Assembly (NCBI GenBank): GCA_016713325.1
Contig: JADJPJ010000006.1
Span: 186,001 to 250,000, forward strand
Length of the DNA stretch: 64,000 nt
DNA from: Candidatus Flexifilum affinis
GTDB lineage: Bacteria > Chloroflexota > Anaerolineae > Aggregatilineales > Phototrophicaceae
Reading direction: 5' to 3'
In this document: in pieces, positions 35,123 through 48,388 of the stretch
Position numbering within the stretch: position 1 is the first letter of the stretch
Layout of the letters: every line of letters begins with the position of its first letter
Notes under the pieces: model-generated
Told to the model about the DNA's origin: nothing
Seen by the model: the letters and a program-made list of their open reading frames with translations, nothing else
Database searches by the model: none
Position numbers and translations under genes: made by a program

Positions 35123-37207
35123 TCACGGTCGCGCGAATCGCATACGGCGGTTGAGTTCGGCATCGATCAACTGCTTGGCGCGTAATGAGCGTGCAATGTA
35201 AGACGAAATCCAGCTTTCGTCAAACCCGTCGTCCGGTCCCATGAACCCTACTTCTTCGCGTTCCCGCTGCAAACGAGCCGCACGCATTCGCAGAGCCTGC
35301 TCGACTAGTGCCGCCCGCACCCCCTCTGCCCCATCATCTTCCCCGAAACGCTCCAGCCATTCCTCCAGATCTGCCGAAAGACCGTGCCTCAGCAGAGGAC
35401 GCAGTCGGTCCCACTCGTCCGTCATGATCCGCTGGGCTTCACTGAGCAGGGAATCCGGCAGTGACATTCCCAGATATTCCAGCGGCGGCATGTCATTCTG
35501 CGCCATTGCTTCCAGGAATGTGCCCATCAATGCCCGATTATTATCGCGCGTGAAGTCGTCGGAGGCGAACTCTGCCAGGACAGATTGCAGCAAACTCTCA
35601 TCCTCCGACGCCAATTCGCGCAATTTCCGGTTCACGTCGTAGATCAGATTCGGGTGTGTGAAGAAAATGCGCAGGCAGAAATCCTCAATCGGGACGGGCG
35701 GAAGCTCAACAACCGCCGCTGTCCATGGCCGGACAACACTATCCATAATCAGGTCATCGAGCGGCGGAGGTTCATCATAGTCCGGCATCGGCGGCTCTGG
35801 CGGATGCGTTCCCGACCTTGAGACCACATCTGTTGGCGGCATGGACTGCTGCCTCTTCGTGGTCTGCTCGATGGCCATGATATCCGAAGCCCAGGTGAGC
35901 ATGCGCCGCTCGTCAATCTTCAGACGCAGCGCCAGAAGCTGCACATTGGCACTCTGGTAGAGGCTGTCTTCGGTTGCCACCAGGATGGGCAGCAGGCGCC
36001 GCGCCGCCGCTTCACGTTCCTGCACAGACGGATTCGCAGGCAGCTGCGACAGCTCCAGATCGATGACGAACTCGGCGACCGGCAGCGCGCGCTCGACGAG
36101 CGCCGGCCACAACTCTGGCGATTCGCGAATCAGGTCGTCGGGGTCCTTGGCATCGGGGATCTGCAAGACGCGCATATCCACAGACAGCCGCCCTGCATAA
36201 TCGGCCTGAAGCACGTCCCGCGCCACTTCCAGAGACCGACGCGTGGCGTTCTGACCGGCCGGGTCGGAATCCAGCGCCATGATCACCCGCTTGGCCATGC
36301 GCGGTACCACCAGCCGAAGCTGCGCCTCGGTCAGCGACGTGCCCATCTGCGCCACGACATTGCTATAACCGGCCTGGTGCGCCGAAATCGCATCCATGTA
36401 GCCTTCGACGATCACGACCACGCCATCAGCGCGGATGGGTTCCTTCGCGAAGTCCAGCCCGAACAGGAGCCGGCCTTTGTCGAACACCGGTGTCTGCGGA
36501 GAATTCAGATACTTCGGGTTGTCGTCCGGCGCCAGAGCACGCGCCCCAAAACCCGCCACCCGACCGCGTTCGTCACGAATCGGAATCATCAGCCGGTTGC
36601 GGAAGGCATCGTAGACGTCGCCTTTTTCGTTGCGCTTGACCAGTCCGGTCGCCAGCAGATCGTCGACGCTGTACCCCAGTCCTGTGAAGGCATCCAGCAG
36701 ATTGCGCCAGCCATCGGGCGCGTAGCCGATCTGAAAACGGGTCAGCGTATCGTCGTTCAGACCGCGCTTGCGGCGCGCATAATCCAGGACCGCCAAAGAG
36801 TCCTTGCGCGACGGATGGATCAGGAGCTCATGAAAGTAATCGGACGCCTGCTTGACCAGTCCCCGCAGACGATCGTGCTCATCCTCCTGCGCCCGCTGCT
36901 CAGGACTCGGCTTGCGGACCTCGACGCCGGCGCGTTTGGCCAGTTCCTCCAACGCTTCGCTGAAGGTCCAGCCATGATACTTCATGGCGAACCGGAAAAC
37001 GTCACCACCTTCGGCGCATGATCCGAAGCAGCGCCAGGATTGCCGGTCTTCATTGACGACGAAGGACGGGGTTTTCTCGCTGTGGAATGGGCAGCACGCC
37101 TTGTAGTACCTCCCCTGCTTCTTCAGAGGTACGTACTGCTGGATATACTGAACGATATCCAGGCGCGACTTGATTTCATCTACCGTGGACACTTCCGCGC
37201 CCCCCAT
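35123..37207 (-). CDS. dnaG: DNA primase DnaG
   Basis: DnaG makes RNA primers at the replication fork. The 694-residue protein has a CHC2 zinc-binding domain (C39 and H42 in CCPFH, C60 and C64 in CFGSC), a catalytic core and a Toprim domain with the acidic IVEGYMDAISAH and ALDSDPAG motifs, then a C-terminal helicase-binding region. One extra residue separates the last two zinc cysteines (Cys-x3-Cys). It is the first gene of the dnaG-rpoD operon. A strong promoter lies directly upstream and there is no clear ribosome binding site, so the mRNA may be nearly leaderless. Confidence 0.95.
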   Translation of the reverse strand: MGGAEVSTVDEIKSRLDIVQYIQQYVPLKKQGRYYKACCPFHSEKTPSFVVNEDRQSWRCFGSCAEGGDVFRFAMKYHGWTFSEALEELAKRAGVEVRKPSPEQRAQEDEHDRLRGLVKQASDYFHELLIHPSRKDSLAVLDYARRKRGLNDDTLTRFQIGYAPDGWRNLLDAFTGLGYSVDDLLATGLVKRNEKGDVYDAFRNRLMIPIRDERGRVAGFGARALAPDDNPKYLNSPQTPVFDKGRLLFGLDFAKEPIRADGVVVIVEGYMDAISAHQAGYSNVVAQMGTSLTEAQLRLVVPRMAKRVIMALDSDPAGQNATRRSLEVARDVLQADYAGRLSVDMRVLQIPDAKDPDDLIRESPELWPALVERALPVAEFVIDLELSQLPANPSVQEREAAARRLLPILVATEDSLYQSANVQLLALRLKIDERRMLTWASDIMAIEQTTKRQQSMPPTDVVSRSGTHPPEPPMPDYDEPPPLDDLIMDSVVRPWTAAVVELPPVPIEDFCLRIFFTHPNLIYDVNRKLRELASEDESLLQSVLAEFASDDFTRDNNRALMGTFLEAMAQNDMPPLEYLGMSLPDSLLSEAQRIMTDEWDRLRPLLRHGLSADLEEWLERFGEDDGAEGVRAALVEQALRMRAARLQREREEVGFMGPDDGFDESWISSYIARSLRAKQLIDAELNRRMRFARP

Positions 37208-37219
37208 GACTGAAGGGAA

Positions 37220-37248
37220 ATTATACGCATGTTCGCGGGGTCATACAA
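37220..37248 (-). promoter_or_regulatory. Promoter of dnaG-rpoD
   Basis: On the minus strand TTGTAT (37248-37243), a 17-base spacer and a perfect TATAAT (37225-37220) place the start site about five bases before the dnaG ATG. Confidence 0.7.
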
Positions 37249-37274
37249 TAGTGGGGTCAGAATGGGTCAGTCTG

Positions 37275-37313
37275 CAAACGGGCTGAACCGGCGCCTTTGT
37301 CCGGCCCAGCCCG
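37275..37313 (-). terminator. Terminator after glyQS
   Basis: CGGGCTG (37279-37285) and CAGCCCG (37307-37313) pair, with inner CCGG pairing. On the minus strand the stem is followed by TTTGC. Confidence 0.5.
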
Positions 37314-37325
37314 CAAGCAGCACCC

Positions 37326-40300
37326 TCAGAAGCCACTGAGATGGCTCAAATCAGCGCGTCCCTGCTGCATGGCGCTTATCGCCTGAAGCAGGCCGATACG
37401 ATTCTGGCGAACCACCGGGTCGGGAGCGTTGACCAGCACGCCGTCGCCCTTGCCGGTCCCAAAGTACGAGGTGATCGTGGGCAGCATCGGCGCGAAGGCA
37501 CCCAGGAACTCGTCTACGCCGCCGGCCTCGGTCAGCTTCGCCTGCGCGGCCAGATAGGCTTGGTAGAGCGCATGCTCTTCCGGTTGCTGGAAATTCGCCG
37601 GCGCAACCGGGTAGCGTTCTGCTTCGCTGCGAGTGATGCGCACGCAGCGCGCGAAACCGTCCAGCAGAGATTCCCATTCCGGCCGGCTGATCCACTCGGT
37701 CAGGGCGCGAACATCCGCCAGCGCGCGGTACGGACGGGTCGAGCGGGCCGCCAGCACGGCGGAGACGACGTCATGACGCCAGCCCTGGTCCTCGATCCAC
37801 ACGCGCAGACGACCGGCAATGAAGTTGAGCGCCGCGTTCTGGATGTCGTCGCTCACCGGAATGCGCTGGGCCGCGGCAGTCTGGAGCACGGCTTCACGTA
37901 AATCAAGATCGAGCGAAGCACCCGCCGCGATCTGGATGATACCCAGGGCAGCGCGGCGCAGGCCGTAGGGGTCGGCGGTCGACGTTGGTTCCAGACCGGC
38001 AGCAAACAAGCCAACCAGGCTGTCCAGTCGATCGGCCAGCGCCAGGATCATGCCGGGCACGCTGGAGGGCAGTGAGTCATCCGCGCCGCGCGGCAGCCAG
38101 TGCTCATAGATCGCGTCGGCCACCCTGGCCGGCAATCCACTGCGCAGCGCATATTCGCGGCCCATAATTCCCTGAAGCGAGGTCATCTCGACCACCATCT
38201 GGGTCGCTAGGTCGGCCTTGAGCACGACGGCGGCGGCCTTCGCCACGTCAACATCGGCGGAGGAAGCGCTGAGCAATCCCCCCAACGGTTCAACCAACGC
38301 CGCCACGCGCTGGTTCTTGTCGAGCATTGAGCCCAGCTTTTCATGGAATATCAACGTGTCCAGGCGGGGGAGGAATTCTTCCAGCGTCTTCTTGGTATCC
38401 TGCGAAAAGAAATAGTCGGCATCGGCGAAGCGGGCGCGCAGCACCTGTTCGTTGCCGTGGGTCACCAGATCGAGATGCTGATCGTCGCCGTTGCGCACGG
38501 CAATGAAGTAGGGCAGCAGCTCGCCTTTTGCGTTCTCGACGGCGAAATAGCGCTGCTTCTTGCGCATCACGGTCACCAGGACTTCGCGCGGCAGCTTGAG
38601 GAAGCGGTCTTCAAAGCGGCCCAGCAGCGCTACCGGGGCCTCGACCAGATTGACGATCTCTTCGAGCAGCGCCGGGTCTTCCAGCACACGCCCCTTGATG
38701 GAGGCCGCCAGTTTCGCGACCTGGTCCTGAATGGCGCTGCGACGCACATCAATGTCGAGCAGGATGCCGTCCTTCCGGAGCGTTGCTGCATACTGTCCGA
38801 CGTTCTCGATGGCATGCACTGGAGAGCCGTACGGGCGCAGGCCCAGGGTGAACGCACTGCTGTCCACACCGGCATAGCTGAACTTGAGCGGCGCACCGCC
38901 GTGCATGGCAAACAGCCAGCGAATGGGCCGCGAGAACGCAATCGCCGTGGCGTTCCAGCGCATTGACTTCCCAAACTTGATGCCGGCAATCAGCCCTGGC
39001 AGCGCATCTGCCAGCACCTCACCCGCCGGTCGTCCTGCCTGGCGCACCAGCGCCGTGACATAGCGCCCACCGTCCAAGTCTTCGATCTTCAGGTCCTTGA
39101 TGCTGACGCCCTTGCTCCTGGCGAAGCCTTCTGCCGCCTTGGTCGGGTTGCCCGCCGCGTCGAACGCCCGGTCGGCAGAGGGTCCGCGCAGCACTTCTTC
39201 GAGGTCGCGCTGGCGGTCCGCCAGGTTCTTGACCGAGACGACAAGACGACGCGGCGTGCCCTGCACGTCGATCGCCCCGCGTTCCAACCGCAGCGAGTCC
39301 AACAGCGCCGGCACGGTAGCGCGGAGCTGGGTAACCGCATCCATCACGTCGTCCGGCGGCAGTTCCTCGACGCCGATTTCGAACAGGAAGTCATTGGGAG
39401 TGGACGGCAGCGCACCATTGGCCAGCAGCGCGCCATTCTGCGCCGGCGCCGCCCAGCGGGCATTGATTTTGCGGTCGAGGACCGGATATTCCATCATCTG
39501 CCGCTGATCGGCATAAGCTTTCGCCACGCGCCGCGTCATGTCGCGCATACGCCGGAAATAGCCAGCGCGTTCGGTCACGCCGATCGCGCCGCGCGCATCG
39601 AGGACATTGAAGAGGTGGCTGCACTTCAGCACATAATCATACGAAGGGATGACCAACCCCGCTTCGAGCGCGCGCTTGCTCTCGCCCTCGTACACGTCGA
39701 AGGTTCGGCGCAGCCCCTCGACGTCGGCGACTTCAAAGTAGTAGATACAGTGTTCGACTTCGCTGCGGAACAGAATATCGCCGTAAACTAGATCATCCAC
39801 CCAGTTGATTTGCCAGACAGCATCCTTGCCTTGCAGCGGCAGCGCGATGCGCTCCAAACCGTAGGTGATTTCAACCGAGACCGGCTCCAGTTCCAGACCG
39901 CCGGCCTGCTGGAAGTACGTGAACTGCGTAATCTCCTGCCCGTCCAGCCACACTTCCCAGCCCAACCCCCAGGCGCCCAGCGCCGGGCTTTCCCAGTTGT
40001 CTTCAACGAAGCGAATGTCGTGCTCGCGCTGGTTGATGCCGATCGCCTCCAGCGACTGGAGGTATAGCTCTTGAGGGTTACCCGGATCGGGCTTCAGGAT
40101 CACCTGGTATTGATAGAAGTACTGCATCCGGTTGGGATTTTGGCCATACCGACCGTCGTCAGGACGAACGCTGGGTTCGACATAGGCGACGCGCCAGGGT
40201 TCGGGACCCAGGGCGCGGAGCAGCGTCGATGGGTTGCCGGTCCCCGCCCCGACCTGAATGTTATACGGCTGCCACAGCACACAGCCCTGCGCCGCCCAGA

Positions 40301-40349
40301 ACTCGTTCAACTTCATGATGATCTGCTGGAAATCAAGTGGTTTGGTCAT
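37326..40349 (-). CDS. glyQS: Glycyl-tRNA synthetase, fused alpha and beta subunits
   Basis: This 1007-residue protein joins both chains of the tetrameric bacterial glycyl-tRNA synthetase. Residues about 1-290 are the catalytic alpha chain ([47 protein letters not shown]). From about residue 325 it is the beta chain ([15 protein letters not shown], the HD-like and anticodon-binding regions). A linker of about 30 residues joins them. Separate glyQ and glyS is the common state; such fusions are known in several phyla including Chlamydiae. No T-box leader is seen. Confidence 0.95.
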   Translation of the reverse strand: MTKPLDFQQIIMKLNEFWAAQGCVLWQPYNIQVGAGTGNPSTLLRALGPEPWRVAYVEPSVRPDDGRYGQNPNRMQYFYQYQVILKPDPGNPQELYLQSLEAIGINQREHDIRFVEDNWESPALGAWGLGWEVWLDGQEITQFTYFQQAGGLELEPVSVEITYGLERIALPLQGKDAVWQINWVDDLVYGDILFRSEVEHCIYYFEVADVEGLRRTFDVYEGESKRALEAGLVIPSYDYVLKCSHLFNVLDARGAIGVTERAGYFRRMRDMTRRVAKAYADQRQMMEYPVLDRKINARWAAPAQNGALLANGALPSTPNDFLFEIGVEELPPDDVMDAVTQLRATVPALLDSLRLERGAIDVQGTPRRLVVSVKNLADRQRDLEEVLRGPSADRAFDAAGNPTKAAEGFARSKGVSIKDLKIEDLDGGRYVTALVRQAGRPAGEVLADALPGLIAGIKFGKSMRWNATAIAFSRPIRWLFAMHGGAPLKFSYAGVDSSAFTLGLRPYGSPVHAIENVGQYAATLRKDGILLDIDVRRSAIQDQVAKLAASIKGRVLEDPALLEEIVNLVEAPVALLGRFEDRFLKLPREVLVTVMRKKQRYFAVENAKGELLPYFIAVRNGDDQHLDLVTHGNEQVLRARFADADYFFSQDTKKTLEEFLPRLDTLIFHEKLGSMLDKNQRVAALVEPLGGLLSASSADVDVAKAAAVVLKADLATQMVVEMTSLQGIMGREYALRSGLPARVADAIYEHWLPRGADDSLPSSVPGMILALADRLDSLVGLFAAGLEPTSTADPYGLRRAALGIIQIAAGASLDLDLREAVLQTAAAQRIPVSDDIQNAALNFIAGRLRVWIEDQGWRHDVVSAVLAARSTRPYRALADVRALTEWISRPEWESLLDGFARCVRITRSEAERYPVAPANFQQPEEHALYQAYLAAQAKLTEAGGVDEFLGAFAPMLPTITSYFGTGKGDGVLVNAPDPVVRQNRIGLLQAISAMQQGRADLSHLSGF

Positions 40350-40427
40350 TCACACGCCCTGTGCGTTCTCCATGTCATGTCCGCGCAACCATGTTTGTTG
40401 CATCGACATGTCGCTCAAATCGGGGCT

Positions 40428-40433
40428 ATTATA
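40428..40433 (-). promoter_or_regulatory. -10 element TATAAT upstream of glyQS
   Basis: A perfect TATAAT on the minus strand lies 78 bases before the glyQS start. A -35 is poor (GCAAAT at 17 bases). Confidence 0.4.
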
Positions 40434-40519
40434 CACGTTCGACCGTTCGCATTTGCGCCCACGTCCACCTGCCTCCCTGCCGTCGCAACTCCACTGACGC
40501 TACAGGGTTATATGATGTG

Positions 40520-41146
40520 ATGAACCTGAGAAAACGACTCCTTCCACCTCAACGAGGTCTTAAACGTCTCTCCGACGCCGAGCTGGTCGTTCGTGCCCGC
40601 GACGGTGACAAAGAGGCGTTCGGCGTGTTGTACGAGCGCTACCTCACGAAGATCTATAACTACGTCTACTACCGGACCGGCAACCATCACGATGCCGAGG
40701 ACGTGACGGCGCGGGTATTCTTCCGCGCCATGTCACACATTGAGCAGTATACCGAGCGCGGCGTGCCCTTTCAGGCGTGGCTGTACCGCATTGCCCACAA
40801 TCTGGTGGCCAACTGGCACCGCGATCGAGGGCGTCGCAAGGTCATCCCGCTCGACGAATACATCTCCGCCAGTCTGCGCACCGATGCGCCGGACAAGAAG
40901 GCGGAGGAGGAAGAAGAACTGGATGCTTTGCGCACGGCGATTCGCCAGCTTCCGGAAGATCGGCAGCAGCTCCTGCTTCTCAAATTCGTCGAACGCCTGT
41001 CGAATGCCGAGATCGGCGAGATCATGGATCGTACTGAGGGGGCAGTGAAATCGCTCTATCACCGCACGCTGCTGTCCCTGCGTGAAACGCTGGAATCGAA
41101 TCACCAAGGGTTGCTCAAAGAGTCGAGCGAGATAAAGGAAAGCTAG
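40520..41146 (+). CDS. ECF-type sigma-70 factor
   Basis: The 208-residue protein has only sigma regions 2 and 4. Region 2 includes DGDKEAFGVLYERYLTKIY and the DAEDVTARVFFRA helix plus FQAWLYRIAHNLVANWHRD. Region 4 includes LPEDRQQLLLLKFVERLSNAEIGEIMDRTEGAVKSLYHR. It is an alternative sigma factor, normally held by an anti-sigma protein. The small membrane protein eight bases downstream is the natural candidate. Start ATG 40520 is chosen; the longer frame upstream overlaps the glyQS control region. Confidence 0.92.
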   Translation: MNLRKRLLPPQRGLKRLSDAELVVRARDGDKEAFGVLYERYLTKIYNYVYYRTGNHHDAEDVTARVFFRAMSHIEQYTERGVPFQAWLYRIAHNLVANWHRDRGRRKVIPLDEYISASLRTDAPDKKAEEEEELDALRTAIRQLPEDRQQLLLLKFVERLSNAEIGEIMDRTEGAVKSLYHRTLLSLRETLESNHQGLLKESSEIKES

Positions 41147-41153
41147 AACTGCG

Positions 41154-41540
41154 ATGTCGTCCAACGTGAACTCCGAAAGCCATTTGCAGGACCTGCTCAG
41201 TGCGGTGACCGACGCCATCCTTGCGGACGATCGCGATCTCGATCGAATTGTCGACCGCTATGGGTTTTCCAGGCGCGAGATCGAAGGCACTCTCGACTTG
41301 ATTCGCAGAATGCATGTCATCCTGGTAGGGGTTCGTCCCTCGCCAAGGTTTGCGCAGCGTTTGCGGGCCGAACTGCTCGGCGCGAGCCAGCGCGGTGTCA
41401 TCCAGCGGGTGCGCTACCTGCCGCCGCGCGTCCAGATCGCCGCCGGGGTGGCGCTGCTAGCCGGGTTTATGTTTCTGTCGCGCAGGCGCCTCCGCCTTGA
41501 GGACGAGAATGAGGTCCACGTCGCCCCGGAACTGATGTAA
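41154..41540 (+). CDS. Small single-pass membrane protein, possible anti-sigma partner
   Basis: The 128-residue protein has a soluble helical N-terminal part and one membrane helix near the C-terminus (VQIAAGVALLAGFMFL, about residues 94-109). A basic RRRLRL and an acidic tail follow. It starts seven bases after the ECF sigma stop. The topology (cytoplasmic helical domain plus one anchor) fits an anti-sigma factor or co-regulator, but no zinc-binding HxxxCxxC motif is present. I do not recognise the family. Confidence 0.7.
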   Translation: MSSNVNSESHLQDLLSAVTDAILADDRDLDRIVDRYGFSRREIEGTLDLIRRMHVILVGVRPSPRFAQRLRAELLGASQRGVIQRVRYLPPRVQIAAGVALLAGFMFLSRRRLRLEDENEVHVAPELM

Positions 41541-41557
41541 GGCCACGATTTCGCCGC

Positions 41558-41585
41558 TCGGCACCCGGCGTCTGCCCGGTGCCGA
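41558..41585 (+). terminator. Hairpin after the ECF operon
   Basis: TCGGCACC (41558-41565) and GGTGCCGA (41578-41585) pair, with inner GGC/GCC pairing. There is no good T-run, so it is a weak candidate. Confidence 0.4.
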
Positions 41586-41590
41586 CCCTC

Positions 41591-41620
41591 TTGCATCGTG
41601 CCCGCAAAATCTGGTATAGT
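41591..41620 (+). promoter_or_regulatory. Possible upstream promoter of rpoB
   Basis: TTGCAT, an 18-base spacer and TATAGT lie about 105 bases before the main rpoB promoter. Confidence 0.4.
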
Positions 41621-41671
41621 CTTCATTAGGTAGGAAAACCGAAACGAATCGACACGGAACTCTGCACAATT

Positions 41672-41701
41672 CTGTCGCAGGAGTGTATCTCCTGTTGACA
41701 G
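41672..41701. promoter_or_regulatory. Inverted repeat overlapping the rpoB -35
   Basis: CAGGAG-TGTAT-CTCCTG is flanked by CTGT and ACAG, making a 30-base dyad. Its right end covers the -35 TTGACA, so it is a candidate operator. Confidence 0.4.
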
Positions 41702-41724
41702 TCTGTGCGTTTTTTCGTTATAAT
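41695..41724 (+). promoter_or_regulatory. Main promoter of rpoB
   Basis: Perfect TTGACA (41695-41700), an 18-base spacer and perfect TATAAT (41719-41724). The predicted leader is about 145 bases. It contains the dyad CACATGT-N10-ACATGTG at 41809-41832. Confidence 0.8.
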
Positions 41725-41875
41725 GTACGTTTGCACTGTGGCAACTTGACCACCTCTTAATGATGGATGTACCTCATCTTTGCACCCTTTCTTATCCTCT
41801 CGTTACGGCACATGTCATAGAAAAAACATGTGGCTGCTTGTGATTCCGTACGGTTAGCGTGAGGAGCGTGTCCTT

Positions 41876-45805
<3,930 letters not shown>

Positions 45806-45848
45806 CTCTCAGGGCAGGTCGTCACGGCGCAATAACGTCAATCAACAC

Positions 45849-45874
45849 GAGGACGGCAGGCATCTGCCGTCCTC
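45849..45874 (+). terminator. Terminator directly after rpoB
   Basis: GAGGACGGCAG and CTGCCGTCCTC pair perfectly around GCAT, followed by TTTGTTT. It ends the rpoB transcript before rpoC could be included. Confidence 0.85.
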
Positions 45875-45894
45875 TTTGTTTCTGCGAGGGAATC

Positions 45895-46590
45895 ATGAAG
45901 CTGCGCACGCTGCATGACTGGGCAGTCACCCCGAGGGAAGCCATTGCCATTCAGAAGCGGTTGGTCGGCGAACTCATTGACGATACGCCGCTCAACCTCG
46001 AAGCACTGCGCACCGTCGCGGGGGTCGACGTCAGTGTCCGACCCGATCCGCTTATCGGTGAGCCAGTGTCACGCGCCGCGGTGGTGGTGCTGAGCTTCCC
46101 GGACCTCCGCATCGTCGAGACATCGTTCGCACAGATGCCCACACCTTTCCCTTACATTCCAGGGTTACTCACTTTCCGCGAAGGCCCGGTTCTCGTCCAG
46201 GCCTTCGAAGCCCTCCAGCAGCCTGCTGACGTCTTCATCTTCGACGGAATGGGGCGGGCGCACCCGCGCCGCATGGGAATCGCCGCGCACATGGGCCTGT
46301 GGCTCGACGCGCCAACCATCGGCTGTGGCAAGACTCACCTGACCGGGCGCTACGATCCAGTCGGCCATGTGGCCGGCAGCCTGAGCTATCTCTATGACCG
46401 CGAGGAGATCCTTGGCGCGGTGCTGCGAACCCGCACCAACGTCAAGCCGGTGTACATCTCCGTCGGTCACCGTGCCGATCTGGCGACCTCACTGGAACTG
46501 ACTCTGCGCTGCACGACCCGCTACCGCCTGCCGGAGCCGATCCGCGCAGCACACCACGCGGCGGGCGAACCGCCCACCTCGACGGAGTGA
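45895..46590 (+). CDS. nfi: Endonuclease V (deoxyinosine 3' endonuclease)
   Basis: Endonuclease V cuts DNA one nucleotide 3' of deaminated bases such as hypoxanthine. The 231-residue protein has the three acidic active-site positions in context: Asp in VAGVDVSV, Glu in GLLTFREGP and Asp in IFDGMGRAHPRRMG. The wedge-forming PYIPGLL segment is also present. The usual DGHG reads DGMG here, a mild change. GAGGGAATC precedes the ATG. It is convergent with the HAD gene, with nine bases between the stops. Confidence 0.92.
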   Translation: MKLRTLHDWAVTPREAIAIQKRLVGELIDDTPLNLEALRTVAGVDVSVRPDPLIGEPVSRAAVVVLSFPDLRIVETSFAQMPTPFPYIPGLLTFREGPVLVQAFEALQQPADVFIFDGMGRAHPRRMGIAAHMGLWLDAPTIGCGKTHLTGRYDPVGHVAGSLSYLYDREEILGAVLRTRTNVKPVYISVGHRADLATSLELTLRCTTRYRLPEPIRAAHHAAGEPPTSTE

Positions 46591-46599
46591 CAGGGCAAA

Positions 46600-47397
46600 T
46601 TACGAGACCGCCCATGCGTCGATCAGTTGTGCCAGATCCTGATAGATGCCATCGGGCGTGACGCCGCCGCGCGCCAGTCGATCGCCATCGGTCACGCCGG
46701 TCAACAGGAGCGCGGTGCGCATGCCGGCATTTACTGCGCCGACGATATCGGTCTCCAGACGGTCGCCGATCATCAGCGTGTTGGCCGGCAGCGTCCCAAC
46801 CCGCTTGAGCGCCTGGGCGAACATCGGCAGGTGCGGCTTGCCGATCACCAGCGGCTCACGATCGGTCGCCGTCCTGAGCGCGGCGACAATGCTGCCCGCC
46901 CCAGGCGCAAAACCATCCGGCGTAGGAATGGATGCATCGTCGTTGGTGGCGATGAACGCCGCCCCGCCGCGAATGCAGAGGGCCGCGTCTCTGAGCTTGT
47001 CATAGGTCAGGCCCGGATCCAGGCCGACGACAACGACCTCAGCTTCCCGGTTGACCAGAGCGTATCCGGCTCCTTCCAGCATCATCCGAAGCCCGGAGCC
47101 ACCGACCACGTTGATTCGCGTGCCCGGCGGATAGCGTTCAGCAAGCACGCCCAGGGTGGCCGCGCCAGATGTGATGACGTGCTGCTCGGTCACGCCCTCC
47201 ACGCCCATCTTCGCCAGCTTCGCAACGTAATCGGCCGCGGTTTTGCTGCTGTTGTTGGTGGCCAGAACGTAGGGCAGCCGGCGCAGCGCCAGCAAATCGA
47301 AAAAGGCCTTCAGGCCAGGCAGCGGCTGGTCGACAAGCCACAAAACCCCATCCATATCGCAGACGACCGCGCCAATTGCGGACAGTTCGAGCGCCAT
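46600..47397 (-). CDS. HAD-superfamily phosphatase, NagD-like (HAD-IIA)
   Basis: The 265-residue protein has HAD motif I VCDMDGVLW (nucleophile and acid Asp), motif II in VLATNNSS, the Lys in IGKPHLPMF and motif III MIGDRLETDIVGA. The cap of type IIA fits NagD/p-nitrophenyl phosphatase-like enzymes that dephosphorylate nucleotides or sugar phosphates. The substrate is unknown. AGAAGGGAA precedes the ATG. Confidence 0.9.
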   Translation of the reverse strand: MALELSAIGAVVCDMDGVLWLVDQPLPGLKAFFDLLALRRLPYVLATNNSSKTAADYVAKLAKMGVEGVTEQHVITSGAATLGVLAERYPPGTRINVVGGSGLRMMLEGAGYALVNREAEVVVVGLDPGLTYDKLRDAALCIRGGAAFIATNDDASIPTPDGFAPGAGSIVAALRTATDREPLVIGKPHLPMFAQALKRVGTLPANTLMIGDRLETDIVGAVNAGMRTALLLTGVTDGDRLARGGVTPDGIYQDLAQLIDAWAVS

Positions 47398-47509
47398 GTT
47401 GTTCCCTTCTGGAAAGCGCCGTATGAGTTCAACGTCACGGCATTATAGCCTGACGGATGGTACAATCGCAGGCTGTGACCTGAACCCTGAACAACGGACG
47501 AGGCGTTCC

Positions 47510-48388
47510 ATGATCCACCCCAGCACGTTCTCGATTGTCGCATATGAACCTGGCGAACAGGCTTGGGGTGTGGCGGTCGCCAGCAAGTTTCTGGCCGTTG
47601 GCGCGGTGGTCCCCTGGGCGCGTGCCGGAGCAGGCGCCGTCGCTACGCAGTCCTACGCCAAGATCAGCTTCGGCCCCGATGGCCTGGCGATGATGGCCGC
47701 CGGCAAGTCGGCGCAGGAGACGCTCGCTGCCCTCCTCGCCGCCGACCCCGGCCGCGAGCGCCGGCAGGTGGGCTTGGTGGATCGAAACGGTAACGCCGTC
47801 ACTTTTACCGGCTCGGAGTGCTTCGACTGGCGTGGCGGTCTGGTCGGCGAGGGTTTCGCCTGCCAGGGCAACATCCTGGCCGGAGAGCAGGTCATTCAAT
47901 CCATGGCCGACGCCTTCCGCAGCGCGCGCGGAGAACTGGCCGACCGACTGCTGGCGGCGCTCACGGCCGGTGACGATGCCGGCGGCGACAAACGCGGCAA
48001 GCAGGGTGCCGCCCTCCTGGTCGTGAAGCCAAACGGGGGTTACGGCGGCGACAATGATCGCTACCTCGACCTGCGCGTCGACGACGACCCGGAACCGGTC
48101 GTGCGCCTGGCCGATCTGGTCACCTCCCACAAACTCTTCTTCGGGCATCCCGATCCGAAGGATCGCCTGTCGATCACTGAGGATCTGGCGCGTGAGCTGC
48201 AAAGTCTCACGCAGCGCCTCGGCTACACGGCGCGTCATCCAGATGGCAAGTGGGATGAAGACGCCATTCGCGCCTTCGACGGGCTGGTCGGCAACGAGAA
48301 TCTTGAAGAACGCTGGCGGACCGACGACCCGCACAGCATCGACCGCGTCGCCCTGGAGTATCTCCGCAAGCGCTTCCCGGCGCGGTGA
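47510..48388 (+). CDS. DUF1028 family protein with C-terminal peptidoglycan-binding-like domain
   Basis: The 292-residue protein begins with the DUF1028 (Ntn-hydrolase-like) signature: TFSIVAYEPGEQAWGVAVAS, VGAVVPWARAGAGAVATQ and a middle ACQGNIL-type GFACQGNILAG. Residues after about 225 (LQSLTQRLGYTARHPDGKWDEDA) resemble a putative peptidoglycan-binding domain often attached to this family. The activity is unknown in the literature as I recall it. ATG 47510 is chosen; a -10-like TACAAT lies at 47461-47466. It overlaps the next gene by four bases. Confidence 0.85.
   Translation: MIHPSTFSIVAYEPGEQAWGVAVASKFLAVGAVVPWARAGAGAVATQSYAKISFGPDGLAMMAAGKSAQETLAALLAADPGRERRQVGLVDRNGNAVTFTGSECFDWRGGLVGEGFACQGNILAGEQVIQSMADAFRSARGELADRLLAALTAGDDAGGDKRGKQGAALLVVKPNGGYGGDNDRYLDLRVDDDPEPVVRLADLVTSHKLFFGHPDPKDRLSITEDLARELQSLTQRLGYTARHPDGKWDEDAIRAFDGLVGNENLEERWRTDDPHSIDRVALEYLRKRFPAR

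Noticed and set aside
40350..40519. T-box leader for glyQS
   Set aside because: No specifier stem or T-box sequence is visible in the short leader.
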